Assembly: GCA_015056975.1 (NCBI GenBank)
Contig: SVFG01000014.1
Location: 1 to 38,224, forward strand
From: Lachnospiraceae bacterium
Lineage (GTDB): Bacteria > Bacillota > Clostridia > Lachnospirales > Lachnospiraceae
Direction of reading: 5' to 3'
Length of the DNA stretch: 38,224 nt
Shown: positions 8,477-16,720 of the stretch, piece after piece
How positions within the stretch are numbered: position 1 is the first letter of the stretch
How the letters are laid out: every line of letters starts with the position of its first letter
Translations under genes and position numbers: made by a program
Notes under the pieces: model-generated
The model's input: only the letters and a program-made list of their open reading frames with translations
Database searches by the model: none
What the model was told of the DNA's origin: nothing

Positions 8477-9182
8477 GCTTCTCCTCCAGTTCCAGGAATA
8501 CTTCCTCAAGTGAATCGTCTCCCTTTACTTCCTCCATGGTACCAAAGCGCCTAAGCTTTCCACCTTTAATGATTGCTACCTTGTCACAAAGCTTTTCCGC
8601 CACCTCCAAAACATGTGTGGAGAAAAAGATTGCTCCTCCTCTGTCACAGATATCACGCATAATCCCCTTCAACAGATGGGATGCCTTGGGGTCCAGTCCC
8701 ACGAAGGGCTCATCCATAATAATCAGCTTGGGCTCGTGAATCAATGCAGAAATGATAGCAAGCTTCTGCTTCATACCGTGGGAATATGCGCTGACAGGCT
8801 GTGCCAGATCAGCTGTCAGTTCGAAAAGGTCCGCATATTTGTGGATGCGCTCCTCACGCTCTTTTTTACCCACACCGAAAATATCTGCCACAAAATTCAA
8901 ATATTTGATTCCGGTCATAAAATCATACAAATCCGGATTGTCGGGAATGTATGCCAGATTTTGCTTGCAGGCTATGGGATTCTCTTTCACGGAAATGCCA
9001 TCCACATAAATCTCTCCCTGTTCAAACTGCAAAATGCCGCAGCACGCCTTTAATGTAGTGGTCTTTCCGGCTCCGTTGTGACCTATGAACCCACAAATCT
9101 CGCCGGGGCGAATCTGCAGGCTTAAATCATCCACCGCCTTCTTTTGTCCGTAAACCTTTGTCAAATGCTCAATCCTTAACAT
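8469..9182 (-). CDS. ABC transporter ATP-binding protein (237 aa)
   Basis: All nucleotide-binding motifs are present: Walker A GHNGAGKTT (about residues 34-42), Q-loop region YIPDNPDLYDFMTG, signature SAYSHGMKQKLA, Walker B LIIMDEPFVGLDP and switch histidine STHVLE. The variant signature SHGMKQKL is typical of CcmA/ABC-2 exporter ATPases. The C terminus (DDSLEEVFLELEEKHA) is typical as well. It follows the XRE regulator by 22 bp and overlaps the permease, so XRE regulator, ATPase, permease and antiporter read as one operon. Confidence 0.93.
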   Translation of the reverse strand: MLRIEHLTKVYGQKKAVDDLSLQIRPGEICGFIGHNGAGKTTTLKACCGILQFEQGEIYVDGISVKENPIACKQNLAYIPDNPDLYDFMTGIKYLNFVADIFGVGKKEREERIHKYADLFELTADLAQPVSAYSHGMKQKLAIISALIHEPKLIIMDEPFVGLDPKASHLLKGIMRDICDRGGAIFFSTHVLEVAEKLCDKVAIIKGGKLRRFGTMEEVKGDDSLEEVFLELEEKHA

Positions 9183-9204
9183 ACTTCCCTCATCCTTCTT
9201 TCTC

Positions 9205-10191
9205 TTATTTATCCTTTTTACTTACAGCACTGCATATCGCTGCAATTGCCCCATAAATCACACCTGCTACAGGCCACACTATCCAGCTGTGTCCCCAGTC
9301 CTCGGTAATGAAGCTGTAACCGATAAATCCTGCCGATACAAGCAGCCAATACACGGTGGTAACTACGCTTGTAATGCTCGCACCACGCTTTTTCTTCTCA
9401 ACACTGTAATCGCCCTCCTGCAAAAGCTTCTCCATACTGGCCTGATTGATTCCCGCTATGATAAAGAAAACGGTGCCAATACCCACAAGTAAAAGCAATA
9501 ACCCAATCATACATGCCATAAAGAAGTCTTCCTGCGAAATGATAATACCACCAAACAAGGGAATCACCGCACAGATACACAATACTGTACCGATAATATT
9601 GTATTTTGTATAAGTATCTTTGTATCTCTTCTTGCGCTCCTTCACCATTCCGATGACACCGTATTCCGTATCGATAACTTCCTTTTCCAAAAACTCATAC
9701 TCACCGGTCTTCATACCGCAAGCAATAAAGATTCCTGTAGCAATTGCAACCAATATAAACAGAATACAGAGACCAATTCCCGCTGCGGCATCCTCGCTTA
9801 AAGAAATCTTACCGAACTCACATGCCACACTTAACAAAATAAGAGAAATCGGTGAAATAATACACAAAAAAGTAGCCAATGCTATGGGCTTTGCTGTTTT
9901 CTCCTTAATAGTAAGAAATTCGTTTGCCTGCTCCATGGATACCCTGCGCACAGTGCTTTCGGTATCCGGCTCCTTGGAATACTCTTCTACCTCCAAATCA
10001 TCCTTTATGAGATAATCTGTGGTCACACCAAATATCTGACTCATCTGTAAAATCTTTTCCAAATCCGGTACGGACTGCGCACCCTCCCACTTTGAAACGG
10101 ACTGTCTGGTTACGTTCAATTTCTCAGCCAGCTCCTCCTGGGACCAGCCATTCTTCTTTCTCAGTGTCATAATCTTGTCTGCTAAAATCAT
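9205..10191 (-). CDS. XRE-family regulator with membrane-embedded C-terminal half (328 aa)
   Basis: Residues 1-60 are a canonical helix-turn-helix (WSQEELAEKLNVTRQSVSKWE, then DLEKILQMSQIFGVTTDYLI). After an acidic linker, about six hydrophobic segments follow (such as LATFLCIISPISLILLSVAC, IGLCILFILVAIATGIFIAC and VAGVIYGAIAAICSAV). The DNA-binding domain would therefore be tethered to the membrane. It is the first gene of the ABC/antiporter operon and probably controls it in response to a membrane or ion signal; that role is inference. The ATG at 10191 follows a weak AGAGGTAAT site. Confidence 0.88.
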   Translation of the reverse strand: MILADKIMTLRKKNGWSQEELAEKLNVTRQSVSKWEGAQSVPDLEKILQMSQIFGVTTDYLIKDDLEVEEYSKEPDTESTVRRVSMEQANEFLTIKEKTAKPIALATFLCIISPISLILLSVACEFGKISLSEDAAAGIGLCILFILVAIATGIFIACGMKTGEYEFLEKEVIDTEYGVIGMVKERKKRYKDTYTKYNIIGTVLCICAVIPLFGGIIISQEDFFMACMIGLLLLLVGIGTVFFIIAGINQASMEKLLQEGDYSVEKKKRGASITSVVTTVYWLLVSAGFIGYSFITEDWGHSWIVWPVAGVIYGAIAAICSAVSKKDK

Positions 10192-10289
10192 TTTCTATTA
10201 CCTCTCTTCTATCTTCTATTGTATTTTATCCTTGCACATCTCGCAAGGACTTTCGACGTTATTTACCATACTTTATTTGCCGGTTGCAC

Positions 10290-10318
10290 ACCATAAAGCA
10301 GCCCTGTCAATTTGTCAA
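10290..10318 (-). promoter_or_regulatory. sigma-A promoter of the XRE/ABC/antiporter operon
   Basis: On the minus strand a consensus TTGACA (10318-10313), a 17-bp spacer and TATGGT (10295-10290) precede a leader of about 90 nt. A second TTGACA overlaps 8 bases downstream. Confidence 0.55.
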
Positions 10319-10329
10319 CTGATGGTTGC

Positions 10330-10694
10330 AACTACCCGTTGCGGGCAGTTTTTGTACAATGTCAGGTTATATACTATTGTGAGAGATGAGTCGGCGAATG
10401 ATATAGGGTTTTTGGAGATGTAGAGTTACGGATGGATATTTTCTAAGCATTACGCAATTCGCATGACTATTTCCGGGTCGACGCGCACGACGCATCCATG
10501 CGCGGGCGCGTCTAAATCGCTCATCCGTGAGCGATTTTCCCTGTGGTACTAAAACGTAATGCTTGAAAATATTGCCATCCTACACAATACACTCAAAAAC
10601 CCTATATCACTCTCCTCCCTTCTCTCACATCACCACGGCACCAGCTTTCATACAAAAACTGCCGCATCCGGTATCCTCCGGCCTGCGGCAGTTA
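10330..10694. repeat. 365-bp long imperfect inverted repeat with internal hairpins
   Basis: Four blocks on the left are mirrored on the right. GGCAGTTTTTGTA (10344-10356) pairs with 10652-10664. TGTGAGAGA (10378-10386) pairs with 10622-10630. The 16-bp TGATATAGGGTTTTTG (10399-10414) pairs with 10594-10609. A 25-base block ending AAGCATTACG (10430-10454) pairs with 10555-10580 with few mismatches. Non-matching stretches between the outer blocks have equal lengths on both arms (21/21 and 12/12). The centre holds a nested GC-rich hairpin (10480-10512) and a perfect 9-bp stem AATCGCTCA/TGAGCGATT (10515-10536). Both outer ends are terminator-like hairpins (10330-10350 and 10658-10694). It contains no credible gene. 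It could be a MITE-like element or a structured RNA. Confidence 0.75.
10653..10694 (-). terminator. terminator of the PurF-like gene
   Basis: AACTGCCGCA (10658-10667) pairs with TGCGGCAGTT (10685-10694), with an inner CCGG stem. A minus-strand T run follows. It lies 9 bases after the stop at 10704. Confidence 0.8.
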
Positions 10695-10703
10695 CAAATT
10701 TCT

Positions 10704-12110
10704 TTATTCTCTTCCGTCCCAGCAATAGGTGCAAAGCTTGTCACGACCTATACCAACAGACTCAATCATATCATCCAATCTCTGGAAGCCCAAGCTGGTA
10801 AAATTCAATTTCTTGCAGATTCTCTCCACCATATCTGCATACTCGGGTGTATCAGGATCCACATAATTCCTCAAATCGATTTCTTTGCCCTCCTGCTCTA
10901 TTTCCTTGAGAACCCTTCTGGAAATCAAATCCATCTCAGAGGAAGAACGGGAGAAATTCAAATACTTACACGCAAAAACCGGAGGCGGGCATGCCAGACG
11001 GATATGCACCTCTTTTGCACCGCTCTGGTACAAAAATTCTGTTGTCTCACCAAGCTGTGTACCTCTCACCATGGAATCGTCTATCAAAAGCAGGCTCTTG
11101 TCCTGAATCAAATCATGCACGGGAATCAGTTTCATCTTCGCTATCAGATTACGCTGAGTCTGAATGGTGGGCATAAAGGAACGTGGCCAGGTAGGAGTAT
11201 ATTTGATAAAAGGTCTGGAAAACGGAATACCGGAATAATTGGCGTAACCGATTGCATGGGCAATTCCGGAATCCGGTACACCGGCTACTATATCCGGTTT
11301 TACATTATCTCTCTTTGCAAGCAACGCTCCGCAATTATTTCTCATCTGTTCCACACTTACTCCCTCATAGGAAGAAGATGGATATCCATAATATACCCAT
11401 AAAAAGGTACACATTTTCATATCCTTACCGGGTTTTACCAAGGTGCGCACTCCCTCCGGCTCCACCACTACGATTTCTCCGGGGCCAAGCTCCTTTACGG
11501 GCGTATAGCCCAGATTCAGATACGCAAAGCCTTCAAAAGCAATACAGTGTGCTCCCTCTTTGCGGCCGATTGCCACCGGAGTTCTACCCAACCTATCGCG
11601 GGCTGCATAAATACCCTTTGGTGTCATAATCAGCATAGTCATGGAACCTTCGATAATCTCCTGCGCATACTGAATACCCTCAATCAGATTTTCCTTCTGA
11701 TTGACTATGGCAGCCACAAGCTCTGTTGCATTGATGTCACCGCCGCTCATCTCCAAAAAATGAGCATGTCCCTTGGAAAAAAGTTCCGCTAAAATAGACT
11801 CCGTGTTATTTATTTTACCAACCGTACAGATGGCATAGGTTCCATGATGGGAACGTACCAGCAACGGCTGGGGTTCATAGTCGGAAATACAGCCGATACC
11901 ATAATTTCCGCTCATCTCATTTATATCCTTATCAAACTTTGTACGGAAAGGGGCATTCTCAATATTGTGAATTGCTCTCTCGTACCCTCTTTCCTTACTG
12001 TAAACAGCCATTCCTGCACGTCTTGTTCCTAAATGGGAATGATAATCTGTTCCAAAAAACAAATCAAAAACGCAATCCTCTTTTGATGCCACTCCAAAAA
12101 ATCCACCCAT
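10704..12110 (-). CDS. PurF-like amidophosphoribosyltransferase paralogue lacking the glutaminase cysteine
   Basis: The 468-aa protein is a full-length PurF homologue. The phosphoribosyltransferase half looks intact: GVPDSGIAHAIGYA (about 277-290) and the PRPP loop LLLIDDSMVRGTQ (340-352). Likely Fe-S ligands Cys234, Cys381, Cys460 and Cys463 also match the Bacillus enzyme. The N-terminal class II glutaminase domain is eroded: the nucleophile cysteine of ECGVFG is replaced by Gly2 in MGGFFG, and the HRGQEG, GHVRYAT and HNGN blocks are replaced. The normal reaction makes 5-phosphoribosylamine from PRPP and glutamine; this copy could use ammonia only or have another role. The start at 12110 follows GAGGAG. 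It is monocistronic with its own promoter (12169-12197) and terminator; no other purine gene is near. Confidence 0.85.
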   Translation of the reverse strand: MGGFFGVASKEDCVFDLFFGTDYHSHLGTRRAGMAVYSKERGYERAIHNIENAPFRTKFDKDINEMSGNYGIGCISDYEPQPLLVRSHHGTYAICTVGKINNTESILAELFSKGHAHFLEMSGGDINATELVAAIVNQKENLIEGIQYAQEIIEGSMTMLIMTPKGIYAARDRLGRTPVAIGRKEGAHCIAFEGFAYLNLGYTPVKELGPGEIVVVEPEGVRTLVKPGKDMKMCTFLWVYYGYPSSSYEGVSVEQMRNNCGALLAKRDNVKPDIVAGVPDSGIAHAIGYANYSGIPFSRPFIKYTPTWPRSFMPTIQTQRNLIAKMKLIPVHDLIQDKSLLLIDDSMVRGTQLGETTEFLYQSGAKEVHIRLACPPPVFACKYLNFSRSSSEMDLISRRVLKEIEQEGKEIDLRNYVDPDTPEYADMVERICKKLNFTSLGFQRLDDMIESVGIGRDKLCTYCWDGRE

Positions 12111-12168
12111 GTGTTTTCTCCTCACTTTAGCACTATTATTCGTACTACATTCTTGTCCCAACTTACTC

Positions 12169-12197
12169 ATTATATCTTACGAAAGACAAGAAATCAA
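12169..12197 (-). promoter_or_regulatory. strong sigma-A promoter of the PurF-like gene
   Basis: On the minus strand TTGATT (12197-12192), a 17-bp spacer and a perfect TATAAT (12174-12169) give a leader of about 50 nt, too short for a purine riboswitch. Confidence 0.75.
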
Positions 12198-12235
12198 TCA
12201 TCACTAATTACAAATTTGTCTGCATAAAAGCAATT

Positions 12236-12270
12236 AAAATCGGCACAATATAATCACTTACATTGTGCCG
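12236..12270 (-). terminator. terminator of the amino acid ABC operon
   Basis: CGGCACAAT (12241-12249) pairs with ATTGTGCCG (12262-12270), followed on the minus strand by ATTTTAATT. It lies 10 bases after the ATPase stop. Confidence 0.75.
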
Positions 12271-12279
12271 GTAAAAGCA

Positions 12280-13062
12280 TTATGAATTTAATTTACCGAT
12301 AAATTCCTTTACTCGGGGATTCTCGGTGGCAAAAAGCTGCTCAGGTGTACCTTCCTCAACAACCACACCCTGTTCCATAAATATGATGCGGTCAGAAACC
12401 TCACGGGCAAACTGCATCTCGTGAGTAACAATAATCATCGTCATATGTTCTTTTGCAAGCTCTCTGATAACCTTAAGTACTTCACCGGTAAGCTCCGGAT
12501 CAAGCGCGGAAGTAGGCTCATCAAAAAACAGAATCTTCGGTTGCAGTGCAAGCGCCCTTGCAATGGATACTCTCTGCTGTTGACCACCGGAAAGCTGATA
12601 CGGGTAGGCATCTGCCTTGTCCTGAAGCCCCAGCTGCGCTAAGAGCTTCTGCGCTCTTTCAATTGCTTCTTCTTTACTTACCTTTGCCACATGAATAGGT
12701 GCATCAATGATATTCTTTAACACGGTATAGTGTGGAAACAAATGAAAGCTCTGGAATACCAGACCATAGTACTTCTTAATCTCTTTCAGTTTCTCCTTGG
12801 AAGCATAGATACTCCTGTAATTTCCTTTTTTGTCTGTACCGTCCCATGCCGCCTTTTCGCCCAGATAAATGAGCTCACCACCATCCATTTTTTCAAGCAT
12901 TGTGGCGCAGCGAAGCAAGGTAGACTTACCGGAACCGGAGGGACCGATAATGGATACCACCTCTCCCTCTGACACCTTTAAGGAAATGTCTGTAAGAACA
13001 CCTTCGCCATCAAATTCTTTTTTTACATGATTCATTTCTAACAGAATATTTTGCCCTGACAT
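12280..13062 (-). CDS. polar amino acid ABC transporter, ATP-binding protein (GlnQ/HisP type)
   Basis: The 260-aa protein has Walker A GPSGSGKST (about 39-47), Q-loop GLVFQSFHLFPHYTVL, a perfect signature LSGGQQQRVSIARALAL, Walker B ILFFDEPTSALDPE and the switch histidine VTHEMQFARE. The sequence follows the polar amino acid transport (PAAT) subfamily closely. An insert of about 20 residues between Walker A and the Q-loop (GEKAAWDGTDKKGNYRS) is common in clostridial members. It is the last gene of a three-gene operon, 20 bp after the permease, with a terminator directly downstream. It powers import of the amino acid bound by the lipoprotein at 13771-14556. Confidence 0.95.
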   Translation of the reverse strand: MSGQNILLEMNHVKKEFDGEGVLTDISLKVSEGEVVSIIGPSGSGKSTLLRCATMLEKMDGGELIYLGEKAAWDGTDKKGNYRSIYASKEKLKEIKKYYGLVFQSFHLFPHYTVLKNIIDAPIHVAKVSKEEAIERAQKLLAQLGLQDKADAYPYQLSGGQQQRVSIARALALQPKILFFDEPTSALDPELTGEVLKVIRELAKEHMTMIIVTHEMQFAREVSDRIIFMEQGVVVEEGTPEQLFATENPRVKEFIGKLNS

Positions 13063-13082
13063 CTTACGTCTCCTTAGCTTAT

Positions 13083-13733
13083 CTAACGATAATAGGAAAG
13101 CCGCTTTTCAACGCGCTCCATAACCATAGCCACTAATAAATTAAACGCATAATAGAATAGTCCTGCCGCCAAAAGCGGTGCCATACTGGCTTTTGCGGAG
13201 CCAATCTGTTCTGCAACCGTAAACATTTCCGCAATGGATATGGTAAACGCCAGCGAAGTATCCTTAACAAGCGTAATCGTTTCGTTGGTAACAGGCGGTA
13301 AAACCCTCTTAATCACCTGAGGCAAAATGATTTTGAAAAAGGTCTGTGACTTACTGTAGCCCAAAATCTCTGCCGCTTCATATTGTCCTTTGGGCATGGA
13401 TTCAATTCCCGCACGGTAAATCTCTGCAAAGTATGCCGCATAGTTAATTACAAAGGCAATAATAACTGCCGGAAATCTGTATCCCGAACCCATTCTGATG
13501 CCAAAAGCATAAAAAGGACCGAAGTACACCACTATTATCTGTAACATCAACGGTGTCCCTCGCATTACGGAAATATATAATTTAGATATTGTACGGATTA
13601 TTCCGATTCGTGACATTCTTCCGAATGCCACAATCATGCCGAGGGGCATGGCAAACATCAGTGTCAATGCAAAAATCTCCACCGTCACGAGAAAGCCGCC
13701 CGCCAACTGTCTGAACATTGATAACAGTTCCAT
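13083..13733 (-). CDS. polar amino acid ABC transporter, permease (HisM/GlnP type)
   Basis: The 216-aa protein has about five membrane helices and the PAAT permease features: SVMRGTPLMLQIIVVYFG near residue 57 and the EAA-like coupling loop YEAAEILGYSKSQTFFKIILPQ. It probably works as a homodimer, since only one permease gene is present. It sits 37 bp after the binding-protein gene and 20 bp before the ATPase gene. Confidence 0.94.
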   Translation of the reverse strand: MELLSMFRQLAGGFLVTVEIFALTLMFAMPLGMIVAFGRMSRIGIIRTISKLYISVMRGTPLMLQIIVVYFGPFYAFGIRMGSGYRFPAVIIAFVINYAAYFAEIYRAGIESMPKGQYEAAEILGYSKSQTFFKIILPQVIKRVLPPVTNETITLVKDTSLAFTISIAEMFTVAEQIGSAKASMAPLLAAGLFYYAFNLLVAMVMERVEKRLSYYR

Positions 13734-13770
13734 TTCTTCGAGTCCTCTTATGTGATTATTTTAGATAATA

Positions 13771-14556
13771 TTATTTTCCGATGCAGATACTGTCAGTAAG
13801 TCCCCAGTTTTCTGCAATTTTTGCAAAAGTACCGTCTGCTGCCATCTCATCAAGGGTCTTTTGAACCTTATCACGCAGCTCTTCATTTCCAAGAAGGAAG
13901 CCTACACCGTACTGCTCAGTCGCGAGAGCCTCAGAGAGCATTACAAATGCACCCGCTTCACGCTGTTCAATCTGATAGGAAGCCACACCGATATCAATGG
14001 CAACTGCATCAACTGCGCCCTGCTCCAAATCCATGAAAGCAGTATTGTAATCCGCATACTCAATCAATTCCTTAAAGGAATCTCTAAGTGCAATATTTTC
14101 AGCATTCTCTTCATCATTCAGTGCAGAAAGTGCGGAAGAATCCTTCTGTACCGCTACCTTCTTACCTGCCAGATCTGCCTTTGCGCTGACACCTGAATTA
14201 GCAGGAACCACAAACACCTGACTGTTATCCACATAGGGAGTTGTCCATGTATACAGGTCTTCTCTTCCGTTGATGGTAAAACCGTTCCAGATACAGTCGA
14301 TTGCACCGCTCTTAAGCTCGTTATCCTTGGAATTCCACTCGATGGGCTGCTTTACAAGCTCCCAGCCGTTTCTCTCACACACTTCTTTTGCAAGGTCAAG
14401 GTCAAATCCCACGTAATCACCGTTATCTGCGCGGTAACCGTAAGGCGGGAAGTTTGCATCAAAACCTACCGTAAAGGTATTTCCCTTACTGCCGCATCCG
14501 GTCAGCATACCGAACGCCAAAACCAAAGTACCAATCAAAGCCACAATTTTCTTCAT
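13771..14556 (-). CDS. amino acid ABC transporter substrate-binding lipoprotein
   Basis: The 261-aa precursor starts MKKIVALIGTLVLAFGMLTG and has a lipobox LTGC with Cys21 as the lipidation site. The mature part has the family-3 solute-binding fold: FTVGFDANFPPYGY, YVGFDLDLAKEVCERNG, DCIWNGFTING, a hinge around KKVAVQKDSSA, and EQYGVGFLLGNEELRDKV near the end. It binds a polar amino acid outside the membrane and delivers it to the permease. The ATG at 14556 is chosen for GGAGAATATT just upstream and the clear signal peptide; the frame extends 43 codons further without one. The gene leads the operon, with a promoter at 14639-14667. Confidence 0.94.
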   Translation of the reverse strand: MKKIVALIGTLVLAFGMLTGCGSKGNTFTVGFDANFPPYGYRADNGDYVGFDLDLAKEVCERNGWELVKQPIEWNSKDNELKSGAIDCIWNGFTINGREDLYTWTTPYVDNSQVFVVPANSGVSAKADLAGKKVAVQKDSSALSALNDEENAENIALRDSFKELIEYADYNTAFMDLEQGAVDAVAIDIGVASYQIEQREAGAFVMLSEALATEQYGVGFLLGNEELRDKVQKTLDEMAADGTFAKIAENWGLTDSICIGK

Positions 14557-14638
14557 AATATTCTCCATTCCGACATCTCTTACAGATATCTTTTGTCCTG
14601 TATCACACTTTACTATAGTAGTCTGGTAACACTGTGTC

Positions 14639-14667
14639 ATATTATCATGCGCCGAAAAAAAAGTCAA
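14639..14667 (-). promoter_or_regulatory. sigma-A promoter of the amino acid ABC operon
   Basis: On the minus strand TTGACT (14667-14662), a 17-bp spacer and TAATAT (14644-14639) begin just past the stop of the preceding operon (14682). A perfect 10-bp palindrome TACTATAGTA (14611-14620) lies downstream in the leader and could be an operator. Confidence 0.7.
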
Positions 14668-14681
14668 CTTCAAAGCCCAAA

Positions 14682-15842
14682 TCACTCATATTTATTTACC
14701 ATTTCAAGAATTTCAGCTGCATAATCCGGATACTGTTCCACAACATCCATAATCTCTTTGTGCGCCACGTCCGCAACCTCTTTATTGTAATCAAGCTGCT
14801 TCCTGAGTGCCTGCCTGCGCAGAATCAGACCATGACGGATTTCTACCATCTCCCGCTTATCCAACAAGGCTGCCGTCTGGTGTATCCATCTCGACGGGTC
14901 ACTGATACGATACTTTGCAAGCTGGGAAACCAGCTGTTTCTGATAATACTCTGTCTTTGCCTCTGCTTCAGCGTACTGTTTGCGCTCCTCTTTTTCCTGC
15001 TGATAATTCTCCCAACGTTTTTTTAGCTTGTTCGCACTGTCAGTATCGTACTTTATATAGAGATACTCCAAAAGATTGGTGTTATTGACATATCTGATTT
15101 TGACCTTGTTCTGAAGCTGAATGAGCCTGTTAATGGCTGCCCCTACTCTCTTTAATTCTCTTTGCGCATCTGTATACTTAAAACTCAAAAATGCCGTAGC
15201 TACGGCACCTGCCACAACAGCCAATATATATCCGATATAGGTATTCATCTGAAAACCAAACTGTAAAACCATCAGCATTAGCATACAGACTCCCAATGCT
15301 GTCAGGAAAATAACGGCCATTCCCCGCAAATTTCCCAGCATGGTTTCCAGCTCATGCTTTCTGTAATCAAAGGCATGACGCTCCCCTTCAAGTTTTCCTA
15401 AATCTTGTCTGACAAGCACTGCATAGTCTTCACATTCCTTTAATTTCCGGATACCTTCCTCCACCTCATTTTCCTGCTTTCGCATCTGATAATACTCAGA
15501 ATCCGGCATTCTGTCCTTTTTACCGAAATACCGCTGTCTCTCACTCTCCAACGAAGTAAGTATGCGGGCAATACGCTCTACTTCCTCCTTCTCTACAGAC
15601 GGCAATGCCTCCAGCTCCTCAATATCGCAGAGGTATGTTGTAACAAGAGAATACTCACCTGTCAGAAGATTTATTTCTTTTGAAGCATCTGCAATCTGTT
15701 CCAGACAATTAGTTATGTATCGGCTTCTTTGCTCCTCTTCATGAAAATCCACATCATCCCTTGCATAGACAATCTGTTCCCAATCATCCGACACTTCCTG
15801 AATATCCTGTTTTCTGCCAAATAATTTTTTCCAAAATCCCAT
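14682..15842 (-). CDS. membrane coiled-coil protein, last gene of DUF5717/DUF5716 cluster (386 aa)
   Basis: I do not recognise a named domain. Residues 1-170 are charged, helical and probably coiled coil (for example EKEEVERIARILTSLESERQ). Two hydrophobic segments follow at about 174-197 (GMAVIFLTALGVCMLMLMVL) and 201-222 (YIGYILAVVAGAVATAFLSF). A second long charged helical region runs to the C terminus (KRWENYQQEKEERKQYAEAE). It looks like a membrane-anchored hairpin with both coiled-coil arms in the cytoplasm. The start MGFWKKLFGRK at 15842 has GGAG 9 bases upstream, and only 10 bp separate it from the preceding gene. It may anchor the products of the three upstream genes to the membrane; this is inference. 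Confidence 0.82.
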   Translation of the reverse strand: MGFWKKLFGRKQDIQEVSDDWEQIVYARDDVDFHEEEQRSRYITNCLEQIADASKEINLLTGEYSLVTTYLCDIEELEALPSVEKEEVERIARILTSLESERQRYFGKKDRMPDSEYYQMRKQENEVEEGIRKLKECEDYAVLVRQDLGKLEGERHAFDYRKHELETMLGNLRGMAVIFLTALGVCMLMLMVLQFGFQMNTYIGYILAVVAGAVATAFLSFKYTDAQRELKRVGAAINRLIQLQNKVKIRYVNNTNLLEYLYIKYDTDSANKLKKRWENYQQEKEERKQYAEAEAKTEYYQKQLVSQLAKYRISDPSRWIHQTAALLDKREMVEIRHGLILRRQALRKQLDYNKEVADVAHKEIMDVVEQYPDYAAEILEMVNKYE

Positions 15843-15852
15843 GCAGCCACTC

Positions 15853-16707
15853 CTACTCATTTACACTGTTTCTGTAGCTTTCTTCCAACGCCTGCAGCAG
15901 GCTTTCATTATCATCGTAATATTGTTGCTTCCGGTTACTCTCCCGAAGCTCCCTGCGCCTCTTCACGACCTGATATTCCGGCTGACTCTCGAAATCAATT
16001 CTTAGTTGCTCCAGATTCCTCTCTAAAGCCAAGGTCGCCTCATATGCCTCCGGTAGTCCTGCTGCAAAAGCAATATACTCTTCTTCACTAAGCTCCATTC
16101 TCTTAGCACCAAGATATGCCAGAAAATACTTGTCTTCCGGATGTATTTCATACGCTTCCAGAAAACATTCCGCAGCCTGTAAAAATAGCATCAGCCTGGA
16201 AAGTGCTACGCCCTTATTATGTAAAATATCTGCTTTCACTTTTCCGGCCGGTAATTCCCTTCCTTCCGCTTCCCACTGCTTCCATTGCTCCAAAAGCACA
16301 CCGTAGCCGCGAAGTGCCGCCACATACTTTTTCTTTTGTACCAGATAATCAATCTGACTCTTTCGCTTCTCAATATTGGTAAGCCTTATTCCCTTTTTTA
16401 GGACCTCTTCCACTTCACGAATCACTTCAGGAGCATAAAAGCCGACGTACTCCTGTATCATGGTTACAAAAAGACTCAAAGACCCCCTTTTGTGTACCAA
16501 CGGATACAGTTCCCGTGCCAGTTCCCGCAAGCCGCATTCGTCCGCAATCCAGTCTACCAGCACGTCACTCATGAGTGTTACGTCCAGCAGATAGGCATTT
16601 TCCTTCATGGCAAAGCACAGCTCTTCCACGCAATATACTGCCTGTCCGATACCGGTTATCTCATATGGAGTTGTCGCATAATTGCCTACACATACACTGA
16701 CTCGCAT
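15853..16707 (-). CDS. TPR-like helical protein of DUF5717/DUF5716 cluster (284 aa)
   Basis: This soluble, helical protein has no signal peptide. An N-terminal domain (MRVSVCVGNYATTPYEITG, then VEELCFAMKENAYLLDV) is followed by helical pairs that look like tetratricopeptide repeats around residues 110-215, such as KKKYVAALRGYGVLLEQW, LHNKGVALSRLMLFLQAA and FLEAYEIHPEDKYFLAYLG. The tail is charged (RRRELRESNRKQQYYDDNES). It lies 13 bp after the actin/Hsp70-like gene and 10 bp before the membrane coiled-coil gene, so it is clearly in the same operon. A scaffold role is plausible but unproven. The upstream ribosome site is weak (AAGGTAGAG), suggesting translational coupling. Confidence 0.82.
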   Translation of the reverse strand: MRVSVCVGNYATTPYEITGIGQAVYCVEELCFAMKENAYLLDVTLMSDVLVDWIADECGLRELARELYPLVHKRGSLSLFVTMIQEYVGFYAPEVIREVEEVLKKGIRLTNIEKRKSQIDYLVQKKKYVAALRGYGVLLEQWKQWEAEGRELPAGKVKADILHNKGVALSRLMLFLQAAECFLEAYEIHPEDKYFLAYLGAKRMELSEEEYIAFAAGLPEAYEATLALERNLEQLRIDFESQPEYQVVKRRRELRESNRKQQYYDDNESLLQALEESYRNSVNE

Positions 16708-16720
16708 AATGTCTTCTGCT

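Noticed and set aside
10563..11402. 279-codon plus-strand frame across the inverted repeat and purF-like gene
   Set aside because: It lies opposite a clear PurF homologue, has no ribosome site and begins inside the repeat.
10704..12110. Calling this gene a normal purF
   Set aside because: The glutaminase nucleophile and glutamine-binding motifs are missing, so it is described as a PurF-like paralogue.
12111..12279. Purine riboswitch upstream of the PurF-like gene
   Set aside because: The promoter at 12169-12197 leaves a leader of only about 50 nt, too short for the aptamer.
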